Shown: positions 7,032 to 14,241 of the stretch, piece by piece
How positions within the stretch are numbered: position 1 is the stretch's first letter
Layout of the letters: every line of letters starts with the position of its first letter
Assembly: GCA_937902395.1 (NCBI GenBank)
Contig: CALGTV010000039.1
Coordinates: forward strand, 1 to 14,281
Origin: an uncultured Ruminococcus sp.
GTDB lineage: Bacteria; Bacillota; Clostridia; Oscillospirales; Ruminococcaceae
Direction of reading: 5' to 3'
DNA length: 14,281 bases
Made by a program: the position numbers and the translations under genes
Notes under the pieces: generated by a model
Database searches by the model: none
What the model saw: only the letters and a program-made list of their open reading frames with translations
What the model was told of the DNA's origin: nothing

Positions 7032-7667
7032 CTATTTATTGATTAATTTTGTAAGCAGTTCGTTTGTCTTTTTCGTCTCAGCAATAAGCTGTCGGAGAAG
7101 TCCGGCTATGTCATCATTCTGCTCCGGTTCAGCAGGGGATAAGGCTGTTTTCTCAATAACAGGTGCACTTGTCTGCTGAGGTGTACCTCCTGAAATATTT
7201 TTCAGAAAATTTTCACGCATGGAGCATATTTCCTTGTAATCTGAGCCGAAATGGTCAAGAGTGCGCTGAACTCTCGGACATGATGTGTAAAAGATATACA
7301 TGAAATTGTCATAGGCATTGAGAAATACCATGCAATCCTTTTGATTGAACTCCATTTCGGGAAAATCAGAAGTGTAAACAGTTCTGAGACTTTTCATTGA
7401 AGCAAGACAGGATTCTGCATCATCATTGAGTTTTCCTGCTCTGCGGAGGATAATCTCAGCCATTTTACGACATTCCTCCTCATAGGCAGGTTTTGTGTCC
7501 ATAGCCCACACTACAAGAGCGTCGTTTACATTGTTCCACAGGGACGGGATAAGGATAATATTCGGGTTCAGCGAATGATTACTGAAATCCGTAGCTTCAA
7601 TAATAGCCGTAATTCTCTGGGAATGTTCAATAATATTTCTGATAAATGAATCTGAATCGTATACCAT
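7032..7667 (-). CDS. Uncharacterised 211-residue protein
   Basis: I do not recognise this family. There is no signal peptide or membrane helix, so it should be cytoplasmic. Residues 1-155 look mainly helical, with conserved-looking segments NPNIILIPSLWNNVNDALVV (34-53) and FLNAYDNFMYIFYTSCPRVQ (115-134) and cysteines at 66, 87, 112, 130 and 148. Residues 160-184 are a Pro/Gln/Ser-rich linker. Residues 185-211 (IAGLLRQLIAETKKTNELL then TKLINK) form an amphipathic helix that could be a short coiled coil for oligomerisation or binding. GAGGT lies 7 nt before the ATG, inside the 3' end of the phosphatase gene. The gene starts 5 nt after the phosphatase and ends 10 nt before the SUFU gene, so all three are probably cotranscribed. 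It is a real gene by its translation signals and fit, but function is unknown. Confidence 0.8.
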   Translation of the reverse strand: MVYDSDSFIRNIIEHSQRITAIIEATDFSNHSLNPNIILIPSLWNNVNDALVVWAMDTKPAYEEECRKMAEIILRRAGKLNDDAESCLASMKSLRTVYTSDFPEMEFNQKDCMVFLNAYDNFMYIFYTSCPRVQRTLDHFGSDYKEICSMRENFLKNISGGTPQQTSAPVIEKTALSPAEPEQNDDIAGLLRQLIAETKKTNELLTKLINK

Positions 7668-7672
7668 ATTTA

Positions 7673-8314
7673 TTACCTCAAAATAATTTTTGTGATATCT
7701 TCTGCCTTTTCGGCTATGAAATCCGCACCCACTGATTCAAGCTCCTGTCTGCCGCGGAATCCCCATATACAGCCAATAGAAGTTATTCCACAGTTTTTTG
7801 CCGTCTGGATATCAACATTGCTGTCGCCTATCATATATACGGTATTATTTTCGGGAAGTCCGCAGAGAATCTCGTTAATTATAGCGGAATCAGGCTTTTT
7901 AGGGCGTTCATCACAGCCACCGAGAACTTTAACAAATTTAACATCAGGTAGCAGTTTTGCAACGATTTTTCGTGCAGCGTCCTGAGGCTTATTTGTGGCA
8001 ACTGCGAGAAGCACACCATTATCTGAAAGTGTGTGGATAACGTCGCTGATACCGTCGTACAGCTTTGTTTTGTCGAGGTAGTGGATATCATAATACTCGC
8101 GGAAAAGGTCGTGCAGCTTTTCTGCCATATCCTTTTTATCATCTGGCAAGGCACGTATACACAGTTTCATTGCACCGTTTCCCACAAATTGCTTGTAGCT
8201 TTCAATATTGTGTTCGGGGCAGCCGAGTTTTCGCAGTCCGTAATTTACTGCATCTGCCAAATCCTCAATAGTATCTGCAATTGTGCCGTCAAGGTCAAAA
8301 ATAGCTGTTATCAT
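7673..8314 (-). CDS. gph: HAD-superfamily phosphatase, phosphoglycolate phosphatase-like
   Basis: Predicted 213-residue cytoplasmic phosphatase that forms an aspartyl-phosphate intermediate. Motif I is FDLDGTIAD (6-14; nucleophile Asp7, acid/base Asp9). Motif II is ATNKP (106-110; Thr107). Motif III is the Lys140 of RPKKPD. Motif IV is GDSNVD (163-168; Mg ligands Asp164 and Asp168). The cap between motifs I and II is a small helical C1 bundle (about 15-85), as in the Gph/PpaX group. The substrate could be phosphoglycolate, pyrophosphate or another small phosphoester; sequence alone does not decide. The gene starts 9 nt after tgt. The TAA stop of tgt overlaps its AAGGTGA ribosome binding site, a sign of coupling. 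Confidence 0.87.
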   Translation of the reverse strand: MITAIFDLDGTIADTIEDLADAVNYGLRKLGCPEHNIESYKQFVGNGAMKLCIRALPDDKKDMAEKLHDLFREYYDIHYLDKTKLYDGISDVIHTLSDNGVLLAVATNKPQDAARKIVAKLLPDVKFVKVLGGCDERPKKPDSAIINEILCGLPENNTVYMIGDSNVDIQTAKNCGITSIGCIWGFRGRQELESVGADFIAEKAEDITKIILR

Positions 8315-8323
8315 TATATCACC

Positions 8324-9454
8324 TTATATTCTTGTTGCGAGAAGTACAGAATACTTCTGACGGAACTGTTCAAAACGTCCCTCATCAATAGCGTCGCGTA
8401 TTTTCTCTGTAAGTGTATTGTAGAAGTAAAGATTATGCTGGACTGCAAGTCTGCCCGCAAGCTGTTCATTGGCTTTAAACAGGTGACGGATATATGCTCT
8501 GCTGAAATTGCGGCAGGTAGGGCAATCGCACTGCTCATCAACGGGGCGGGGGTCGGTTTCGTAGCATTTGTTTCCTAAATGCATTATACCGCTCCATGTG
8601 AAAACTGTAGCATGACGGGCGTTTCTGCTGGGCATAACGCAGTCAAACATATCTACGCCTCTTGCTACGGCTTCAATTATATTGGAGGGAGTACCCACAC
8701 CCATGAGATAACGGGGCTTATCTACGGGCATAAACGGCTCTACAACGTCGATGATTCTGTACATTTCTTCCGTTGCTTCGCCTACTGCAAGTCCGCCGAT
8801 AGCATAGCCGTCAAGGTCAAGTTTTGCAATATCTTCCATATGTTTTATACGCAGGTCATCGTATGTTGAACCCTGATTTATGCCGAAAAGCATCTGCTTT
8901 TTATTTATAGTATCAGGGAGGCTGTTGAGGCGCTCCATTTCCTCCTTGCAGCGATAAAGCCAGCGGGTTGTACGCTCGATAGAATCGGCTGTATACTTAT
9001 ATGTTGAGGGATTTTCAATACACTCGTCAAAAGCCATGGCAATTGTTGAGCCAAGATTTGACTGAATCTGCATGCTTTCCTCAGGTCCCATGAATATGCG
9101 GTGACCGTCAATATGGGAGGCGAAATATACGCCCTCTTCTTTTATTTTGCGCAGCTTTGCAAGGGAAAATACCTGAAATCCTCCGCTGTCGGTGAGGATT
9201 GGCTTGTCCCAGTTCATGAATTTGTGTAGACCACCCATTTCCTTTATAATCTTATCGCCTGGGCGCAGATGCAGGTGGTATGTATTGCACAGCTCCACCT
9301 GTGTTTTCAGTCCTTTCAGGTCGATTGAGGATATACCGCCCTTTATTGCCGCAGAAGTTCCCACATTCATAAAACACGGCGTCTGGAATGTACCGTGGAC
9401 TGTTTCAACCTGTCCGCGGCGGGCTTTGTTATCAGTTTTTAATAATGTATACAT
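8324..9454 (-). CDS. tgt: Queuine/preQ1 tRNA-guanine transglycosylase
   Basis: Exchanges guanine 34 in the anticodon of Asp, Asn, His and Tyr tRNAs for preQ1, the committed step of queuosine synthesis in bacteria. The 376 residues match the full length of bacterial Tgt. LTDSGGFQVFSL (87-98) carries the substrate-binding Asp89, GINQGS (191-196) and GYAIGGLAVGE (216-226) line the pocket, and DMFDCVMPSRNARH (268-281) carries the nucleophile Asp271. The zinc site is Cys309, Cys311, Cys314 (CDCPTC) and His340. AAGGAG lies about 6 nt before the ATG. It heads the sub-operon that includes the phosphatase and following genes and has its own promoter. The next enzyme, QueA, is encoded two genes upstream. 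Confidence 0.97.
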   Translation of the reverse strand: MYTLLKTDNKARRGQVETVHGTFQTPCFMNVGTSAAIKGGISSIDLKGLKTQVELCNTYHLHLRPGDKIIKEMGGLHKFMNWDKPILTDSGGFQVFSLAKLRKIKEEGVYFASHIDGHRIFMGPEESMQIQSNLGSTIAMAFDECIENPSTYKYTADSIERTTRWLYRCKEEMERLNSLPDTINKKQMLFGINQGSTYDDLRIKHMEDIAKLDLDGYAIGGLAVGEATEEMYRIIDVVEPFMPVDKPRYLMGVGTPSNIIEAVARGVDMFDCVMPSRNARHATVFTWSGIMHLGNKCYETDPRPVDEQCDCPTCRNFSRAYIRHLFKANEQLAGRLAVQHNLYFYNTLTEKIRDAIDEGRFEQFRQKYSVLLATRI

Positions 9455-9484
9455 AAATTCTCCTTATTGTCATTGATATGTTTT

Positions 9485-9513
9485 ATTGTAACTTAAAAAG
9501 AGGAAGATGTCAA
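9485..9513 (-). promoter_or_regulatory. Sigma-A promoter of tgt
   Basis: On the minus strand a perfect -35 TTGACA (9508-9513) and a -10 TACAAT (9485-9490) are 17 bp apart. The -35 includes the TGA stop codon of the PAS gene, so the promoter is partly inside the upstream gene. The predicted start near 9478 gives a leader of about 24 nt. This allows tgt and the genes after it to be expressed apart from queA. Confidence 0.82.
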
Positions 9514-9902
9514 GGGGATTGGTGCTTTTTAAGGAAATCATACAAATTTGCTGTTTCAGCATTGCGGTACTCGTGTTTTTCGTAATATCCGATTAATTCA
9601 CCGTTTTCATTTCGCAAGGCTATCATATAGACATCTTTGTTTTGTGTAGGGTTGTGATATGTATAAATTTTATTATTCTGCGGATTTTCTCCAAACCACT
9701 CAACAACCTTTTTAATTTTCTCAACTGAATGGCTATTATGGCAGTTAAATATTGATTTTCCAACAAGTTCAGCACCGCCCCATTTTTTATAGTGTTCATC
9801 TGCCGTAGGATTCATATATACGATGTTGTGTTCTTTATCGCATATAACTATTGGTGCTGTATCTGAATCCGCAAGACTTTTTAAAAATACTGATATATCC
9901 AT
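9510..9902 (-). CDS. Small stand-alone PAS-domain protein
   Basis: Predicted 130-residue cytoplasmic protein that is almost entirely one PAS domain (about 5-112) with a short C-terminal helix. The core patterns are APIVICDKEHNIVYMNPTAD (16-35), GKSIFNCHNSHSVEKIKKVV (48-67) and DVYMIALRNENGELIGYYEK (90-109). The FNCH..S segment resembles the PAS domain at the end of DUF438 proteins, where a CHPP-type motif is common. Here Cys54, His55 and His58 remain and could bind a metal or heme, which is an inference. There is no kinase, HTH, GGDEF or other output domain, so it may act by binding a partner. The TAA stop of queA, 9 nt upstream, overlaps the AAGGTGA ribosome binding site, so the two genes are probably coupled. 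Confidence 0.83.
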   Translation of the reverse strand: MDISVFLKSLADSDTAPIVICDKEHNIVYMNPTADEHYKKWGGAELVGKSIFNCHNSHSVEKIKKVVEWFGENPQNNKIYTYHNPTQNKDVYMIALRNENGELIGYYEKHEYRNAETANLYDFLKKHQSP

Positions 9903-9911
9903 AAATTCACC

Positions 9912-10943
9912 TTACAATATGCACATGGAATCGCCAAAGCTGAAGAAACGATATTTTTCCTCAACGGCTGTCTTGTATGCGTTCATTGTGTTTTCATAGC
10001 CTGTAAATGCGGAAACAAGCATAATAAGCGTACTTTCAGGCAGGTGGAAATTTGTGATAAGTCCGTCAATGCACTTGAATTCATAGCCGGGATAAATGAA
10101 TATATCTGTATAACCCTCATGCTCTGAAATATTACCATAAAAACTTGATACACTTTCAAGGGTACGGCATGTTGTTGTACCTACGGCGATAACACGTCCT
10201 CCCTCGGCTTTTGTCTGGTTTATCAAATCCGCTGTTTCTTTGGGGAGATAGTAGTGCTCGCTGTGCATTTTGTGGTCAAGCACGTTATCCTCTTTAACGG
10301 GACGGAATGTGCCAAGTCCGACGTGAAGCGTAACAAATGCCGTTTTTATGCCTTTTGCACGAAGTTCATCAAGCATTTCTTCTGTGAAATGAAGTCCTGC
10401 TGTGGGAGCAGCGGCAGAGCCTGCCTCATTAGAATATACTGTCTGATATCGTTCTTTATCTTCAAGCTTTTCTGTGATATAAGGGGGGAGCGGCATATGT
10501 CCCACGTCTTCAAGGGCAGTGAAGAAATTGCCCTCACACTCAAATTGAACAACTCTGTTTCCGTCGTCCTTGACTTCCACAACCTCCGCAATTAGTCTGC
10601 CATTGCCGAATGAAAATTTTGTACCGACTTTAGCCTTTTTTCCCGGACGGCATATGATTTCCCACAGCTTATCACCCTTTTGTTCAAGAAGCAAAAATTC
10701 AATAAATGTATTATTATCGATTTTTTCACCGTAAAGTCTTGCTGGGATAACTCGGGAATCGTTCATTACAAGCAAGTCACCTTTTTTAAGGCGGCTGCAT
10801 AAATTATAGAAGCGGTCGTGGGTGATGTTGCCTGTATTTTTGTCAATGCACATCATACGTGAAGCATTTCTGGGCTCAATGGGAGTCTGAGCGATAAGTT
10901 CTTCAGGGAGATCGTAATAAAAATCTGATTTTAAAAGCTGCAT
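9912..10943 (-). CDS. queA: S-adenosylmethionine:tRNA ribosyltransferase-isomerase
   Basis: Transfers and rearranges the ribosyl group of S-adenosylmethionine onto preQ1 in tRNA, making epoxyqueuosine. The 343 residues match the full family length. Recognisable blocks are YDLPEELIAQTPIEPRNASR (10-29), LLVMNDSRVIPARL (57-70), AGSAAAPTAGLHFTEEMLDE (174-193), TLHVGLGTFRPV (205-216), MHSEHYYLP (226-234), VIAVGTTTCRTLES (251-264) and GLITNFHLPESTLIMLVSAF (294-313). AAGGAG lies 9 nt before the ATG. Upstream, on the minus strand, a perfect TATAAT (10970-10975) could be the -10, but no good -35 stands 16-18 bp further up, so the promoter is uncertain. The gene is divergent from the lysine-riboswitch operon and is followed by the PAS gene. 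Confidence 0.97.
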   Translation of the reverse strand: MQLLKSDFYYDLPEELIAQTPIEPRNASRMMCIDKNTGNITHDRFYNLCSRLKKGDLLVMNDSRVIPARLYGEKIDNNTFIEFLLLEQKGDKLWEIICRPGKKAKVGTKFSFGNGRLIAEVVEVKDDGNRVVQFECEGNFFTALEDVGHMPLPPYITEKLEDKERYQTVYSNEAGSAAAPTAGLHFTEEMLDELRAKGIKTAFVTLHVGLGTFRPVKEDNVLDHKMHSEHYYLPKETADLINQTKAEGGRVIAVGTTTCRTLESVSSFYGNISEHEGYTDIFIYPGYEFKCIDGLITNFHLPESTLIMLVSAFTGYENTMNAYKTAVEEKYRFFSFGDSMCIL

Positions 10944-11039
10944 ATTAAAAGGCTCCTTTATGAATCTGAATTATATTGAAATACATCATTTTTCATAGTT
11001 TTCACTATATAATTCAAAAATATTTTTTTTAAAAAGATA

Positions 11040-11068
11040 TTGACATATCACCCATAAAGTGATATTAT
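11040..11068 (+). promoter_or_regulatory. Sigma-A promoter of the asd-dapA-dapB operon
   Basis: A perfect -35 TTGACA (11040-11045) and a -10 TATTAT (11063-11068) are separated by 17 bp. The predicted start near 11075 falls exactly at the beginning of the conserved lysine riboswitch sequence. Confidence 0.88.
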
Positions 11069-11072
11069 AGAT

Positions 11073-11245
11073 ATTAGGTAGAGGCGCGGCTGAGATCAGT
11101 ACTCTCACGGAGGATTACCGTATCCTGTGAAATGAGATGAAAGGCAATGCCGCCGAGGGATGATACGTGGTGAATATCGTTCCGGCTGTAAGTTGAACAG
11201 GCTTGCGGCTGTCATCATGTTTATGGTGGAGTGCTATCGGCATAA
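11073..11245 (+). ncRNA. Lysine riboswitch (L box)
   Basis: Leader RNA that binds lysine and controls the following lysine-synthesis genes. The conserved core is clear: GGTAGAGGCGCGG (11078-11090) at the 5' side, CCTGTGAAATGAGATGAAAGG (about 11124-11143) for the loop E/kink-turn region, GCCGCCGAGGG (11149-11159), CGGCTGT (11183-11189), GGCTGTC (11206-11212) and GGAGTGCTATCGG (11228-11240) at the 3' side. GGTAG (11078-11082) pairs with CTATC (11234-11238) as the P1 closing helix. The P5 arm is CATCAT (11213-11218) with ATGGTG (about 11223-11228). Order and spacing match the Bacillus lysC leader. High lysine should stabilise P1 and lower expression. The switch is sure from its sequence; how it acts on the terminator is inferred. 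Confidence 0.95.
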
Positions 11246-11284
11246 AAAATTATCAATGCCAATACTTCTATTATAACTCATGAT

Positions 11285-11306
11285 GAACCGGTTTGCAACC
11301 GGTTTT
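11285..11306 (+). terminator. Intrinsic terminator, probable riboswitch expression platform
   Basis: AACCGGTT (11286-11293) and AACCGGTT (11297-11304) form an 8-bp stem with a 3-nt loop, or a 6-bp stem with a looser loop, followed by TTCTTATT. It lies between the lysine riboswitch and the asd ribosome binding site. Its left flank, CATGATGA (11279-11286), is fully complementary to TCATCATG in the riboswitch P5 arm (11212-11219), a possible antiterminator pairing. Confidence 0.75.
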
Positions 11307-11344
11307 CTTATTATTTCAAAAATTTTTTTAAAAGGAGAATATTT

Positions 11345-12424
11345 ATGAAGCAGTTTAATGTTGGTATAATCGGAGCTACAGGTATGGTTGGACAGAGATT
11401 TGCAACTCTTCTCGAAAATCATCCTTGGTTCAATGTAAAGGTTCTTGCAGCTTCACCAAGAAGTGCAGGCAAGACATATGAAGAGGTTGCAGGTGAGCGT
11501 TGGAAGATGGCAGTTCCCATGCCTGAGGCTATGAAGAATATGATTCTCATGGATGCAACAGCTGATATTGAGAAGATTGCTTCTATGGTTGACTTCTGTT
11601 TCTGCGCTGTTGATATGAAAAAGGACGAAATCAAGGCTCTTGAAGAAGCTTATGCAAAGGCTGAGTGTCCTATCGTTTCCAACAACTCCGCACACAGATT
11701 TACAGCTGACGTTCCCATGGTAGTGCCTGAGATTAACCCCGAGCATATCGAAATCATCAAGTCACAGAGAGAGCGCCTCGGCACAAAGAGAGGATTTATT
11801 GCAGTTAAGTCCAACTGCTCAATCCAGAGCTATGTTCCTGCACTTCACCCACTCAGAAAGTTCGGTATCAAGAATGTTCTTGCTTGTACATATCAGGCAA
11901 TTTCAGGAGCAGGAAAGAATTTCGAGACATGGCCTGAAATGGTTGATAACCTTATTCCTTTCATTGGCGGCGAGGAGGAAAAGTCCGAGCAGGAGCCATT
12001 AAAGGTTTGGGGTACAATCGAGAATGGCGAGATTGTAAAGGCTTCAACTCCTTCAATTACAACACAGTGTCTCCGTGTACCTGTTTCAGACGGTCACACA
12101 GCAGCTGTATTTGTAAGTTTTGAGAATAAGCCCTCTAAGGAAGAAATCCTCCAGCTCTGGGCTGATTTCAAGGGCGTTCCTCAGGAACTTGAACTTCCAA
12201 GTGCTCCTAAGCAGTTTATCCACTATTTTGAAGAGGATAATCGTCCTCAGGCTAAGCTTGACAGAAATCTTGAAAATGGTATGGCTGTTTCAGCAGGTAG
12301 ATTAAGAGAGGATACACAGTATGACTACAAGTTTGTATGTCTTTCACACAACACATTAAGAGGTGCAGCAGGCGGTGCGGTTCTTCTTGCAGAGCTTCTT
12401 GCAGCTAAAGGATACTTTGATTAA
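11345..12424 (+). CDS. asd: Aspartate-semialdehyde dehydrogenase
   Basis: Reduces aspartyl phosphate with NADPH to aspartate semialdehyde, the branch point to lysine/diaminopimelate, threonine and methionine. The 359 residues start with the nucleotide-binding loop GATGMVGQRF (10-19). The catalytic thiol is Cys158 in KSNCSIQSY. YQAISGAGK (183-191) and RVPVSDGHTAAVFV (244-257, with general-base candidate His251) complete the active site. AASPRSAGKTYEE (35-47) together with SNCS point to the archaeal/eukaryotic-like branch of the family rather than the E. coli type; this subgroup call is by pattern only. AGGAG lies 8 nt before the ATG. It is the first gene after the lysine riboswitch and terminator, so its expression should fall when lysine is plentiful. 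A small inverted-repeat element begins at its stop codon. Confidence 0.96.
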   Translation: MKQFNVGIIGATGMVGQRFATLLENHPWFNVKVLAASPRSAGKTYEEVAGERWKMAVPMPEAMKNMILMDATADIEKIASMVDFCFCAVDMKKDEIKALEEAYAKAECPIVSNNSAHRFTADVPMVVPEINPEHIEIIKSQRERLGTKRGFIAVKSNCSIQSYVPALHPLRKFGIKNVLACTYQAISGAGKNFETWPEMVDNLIPFIGGEEEKSEQEPLKVWGTIENGEIVKASTPSITTQCLRVPVSDGHTAAVFVSFENKPSKEEILQLWADFKGVPQELELPSAPKQFIHYFEEDNRPQAKLDRNLENGMAVSAGRLREDTQYDYKFVCLSHNTLRGAAGGAVLLAELLAAKGYFD

Positions 12425-12502
12425 TTCGTGATGATGAATATGTAGGGGCGGATATTATCCGCCCGCATTTCAAAAAAATTACGCATTACGAATTACGCAT
12501 TA
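12422..12502. repeat. Small inverted-repeat element between asd and dapA
   Basis: TAATTCGTGATG (12422-12433) and CATTACGAATTA (12484-12495) are inverted copies with one mismatch that becomes a G-U pair in RNA. Between them is a GC-rich hairpin, GGGCGGAT-ATT-ATCCGCCC (12446-12464), which stands out from the AT-rich surroundings. ATTACGCATTA occurs twice (12478-12488 and 12492-12502). The left arm contains the asd stop codon. The layout suggests a small MITE- or REP-like repeat inside an operon. No T run follows the hairpin, so it does not look like a classic terminator. Confidence 0.65.
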
Positions 12503-12522
12503 TAATGAAAGGGGTTGAGTGT

Positions 12523-13410
12523 ATGAAGAACACTATTTTTACAGGTGCGGCTATTGCTATAATCACACCTATGAACGAGGACGGTTCTATTAATTTCAGC
12601 GTTCTCGGAGAGATGATTGATGACCAGATTGCTAACGGCACAGACGCTATCGTTATCTGCGGTACAACAGGCGAGGCTTCTACTATGTCTGACGAGGAGC
12701 ATCTTGAATGTATCAGATTTGCTGTTGAAAAGACTGCAAAGAGAGTTCCTGTAATCGCAGGAACAGGCAGCAACGACACAGCATATGCAATTAAGCTTTC
12801 AAAGGAAGCTGAGGAGCTTGGAGCAGACGGACTTCTCCTTGTTACTCCTTACTATAACAAGACTACACAAAAGGGACTTATTGCACACTTCACAGCTATT
12901 GCAGACGCTGTAAATATTCCGATTATCCTTTACAATATCCCAGGCAGAACAGGTATGAATATGGAAGTTTCCACAATCAAGGAGCTTGCTAACCATAAGA
13001 ATATCGTTGCTGTCAAGGAAGCAAGCGGAAATATCAGTTATGCTGCAAAGCTTATCGCTGAGTGTGGTGATATGATTGACGTTTACAGCGGAAACGATGA
13101 TATGATTGTTCCTCTTATGTCATTGGGAGCAAAGGGCGTTATTTCCGTTCTTTCACACGTAATTCCAAAGCAGACACACGATATGGTTCAGTATTGTCTT
13201 GACAATAACTATGCTGAGGCTACAAAGCTTCAGATAGATTATCTTGACCTTATCAACAATCTTTTCATTGAGGTTAATCCTATTCCTGTCAAGGAAGCAA
13301 TGAATATGATGGGCGTAAATGTTGGCAAGTGCAGACTTCCTCTCGTTGATATGACAGAGGAGCATAAGGCTGCTCTCCGTGCTTCACTTGAAAAGCACAA
13401 TCTTATATAA
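12523..13410 (+). CDS. dapA: 4-Hydroxy-tetrahydrodipicolinate synthase
   Basis: Condenses aspartate semialdehyde with pyruvate, the first committed step of diaminopimelate and lysine synthesis. The 295 residues form a TIM barrel. GTTGEAS (47-53) is the substrate-binding motif, Tyr137 and Arg142 lie in LYNIPGRTG (136-144), and Lys165 in VAVKEASGN (162-170) forms the Schiff base with pyruvate. TPYYNK (108-113) is also conserved. I chose the ATG at 12523 because AAAGGGG lies 8 nt upstream and the protein then begins as family members do (MKNTIFTGAAIAIITPMNED). The in-frame ATG at 12505 has only the repeat element upstream of it. The gene is 98 nt behind asd, an unusually wide gap for this operon that is filled by the repeat. 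It is under the lysine riboswitch if the transcript reads through. Confidence 0.96.
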   Translation: MKNTIFTGAAIAIITPMNEDGSINFSVLGEMIDDQIANGTDAIVICGTTGEASTMSDEEHLECIRFAVEKTAKRVPVIAGTGSNDTAYAIKLSKEAEELGADGLLLVTPYYNKTTQKGLIAHFTAIADAVNIPIILYNIPGRTGMNMEVSTIKELANHKNIVAVKEASGNISYAAKLIAECGDMIDVYSGNDDMIVPLMSLGAKGVISVLSHVIPKQTHDMVQYCLDNNYAEATKLQIDYLDLINNLFIEVNPIPVKEAMNMMGVNVGKCRLPLVDMTEEHKAALRASLEKHNLI

Positions 13411-13430
13411 AATCCAAAGGATGTGAAACT

Positions 13431-14192
13431 ATGACAAATGTGGCAATATGCGGTGCAAACGGCAAAATGGGCAAGACCATTTACAACTGCATCAAGGACA
13501 GAGAGGATTGCAGAGTAGTTGCAGGAATTGACCTGTATACTGAGCAGTATGCGGATTTTCCAATCGTAGACGCTCCCTCAAAGCTTCCTGTCAAGCCCGA
13601 TGTTATTATTGATTTTTCAAATCCTGCCTGCCTTGACGCACTTCTTGAATACTGCCTTTCCACAGGCACTCCCATTGTCGTAGCTTCAACAGGCTACAGC
13701 GATGAACAGATTGCTAAGATTAAGGCTGCCGCAGAGCAGATTGCAGTATTCTTCACATTTAATATGTCGCTTGGAATAAATCTTCTTGTTAATCTTGCAA
13801 AGAAAGCGGCTGAGGTGCTTGGTGACAGATTTGATATTGAAATTGTAGAAAAGCACCACAATCAGAAAATTGACGCTCCAAGCGGTACTGCGATTATGCT
13901 TGCCAATGCCGTAAACGAAGCTTTTGACAATTCAAAGCAGTATGTTTATGACCGCCATTCACGCCGTCAGAAGCGTGAAAAGTGCGAAATCGGTATGCAC
14001 GCTATCAGAGGCGGCACTATTGTGGGCGAACACGATGTTATTTTTGCAGGAAATGATGAAGTTATAACATTATCCCACTCTGCATCTTCAAAGACCGTTT
14101 TTGCGGAGGGTTCAATCAAGGCGGCTATTTTCCTCAAGGATAAACCCGCAGGACTTTACGATATGCAGGGACTTATTTATGGGAACCTCTAA
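13431..14192 (+). CDS. dapB: 4-Hydroxy-tetrahydrodipicolinate reductase
   Basis: Reduces the DapA product to tetrahydrodipicolinate with NAD(P)H. The 253 residues have the nucleotide-binding loop CGANGKMGK (7-15), DFSNP (61-65), the STGYS loop (86-90), and the signature EKHHNQKIDAPSGTA (140-154) with His142/His143 and catalytic Lys146. RGGTIVGEHDVIFAG (193-207) and the C-terminal KPAGLYDMQGLIYGNL are also typical. An AAAGGA sequence lies about 9 nt before the ATG. The gene begins 20 nt after dapA. The very end (GNL and the stop, within GGGAACCTCTAA) may come from repeat-like sequence that continues to the window edge, which is speculative. Confidence 0.96.
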   Translation: MTNVAICGANGKMGKTIYNCIKDREDCRVVAGIDLYTEQYADFPIVDAPSKLPVKPDVIIDFSNPACLDALLEYCLSTGTPIVVASTGYSDEQIAKIKAAAEQIAVFFTFNMSLGINLLVNLAKKAAEVLGDRFDIEIVEKHHNQKIDAPSGTAIMLANAVNEAFDNSKQYVYDRHSRRQKREKCEIGMHAIRGGTIVGEHDVIFAGNDEVITLSHSASSKTVFAEGSIKAAIFLKDKPAGLYDMQGLIYGNL

Positions 14193-14241
14193 AAACCTCC
14201 CTCACGGCAGACTTCCTATGACACATATCATTTACTGCGTT

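Noticed and set aside
8033..8578. 181-codon open frame on the plus strand opposite tgt and the phosphatase gene
   Set aside because: It is antisense to two well-identified genes, has no family resemblance and is rich in Cys/Ile/Val as expected of a shadow frame.
10944..11039. preQ1 riboswitch upstream of queA
   Set aside because: The leader is AT-rich and lacks the C-rich loop and A-rich tail of preQ1 aptamers; only a short ATAGT-GAAA-ACTAT inverted repeat is present.
12446..12464. GC-rich hairpin after asd as an intrinsic terminator
   Set aside because: The stem is strong but is followed by GCATTTCAAAAAA rather than a T run, so it fits a repeat element better than a terminator.
12505..12522. 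Upstream ATG as dapA start, adding six residues
   Set aside because: No Shine-Dalgarno precedes it, and the AAAGGGG that serves the ATG at 12523 would fall inside the coding region.
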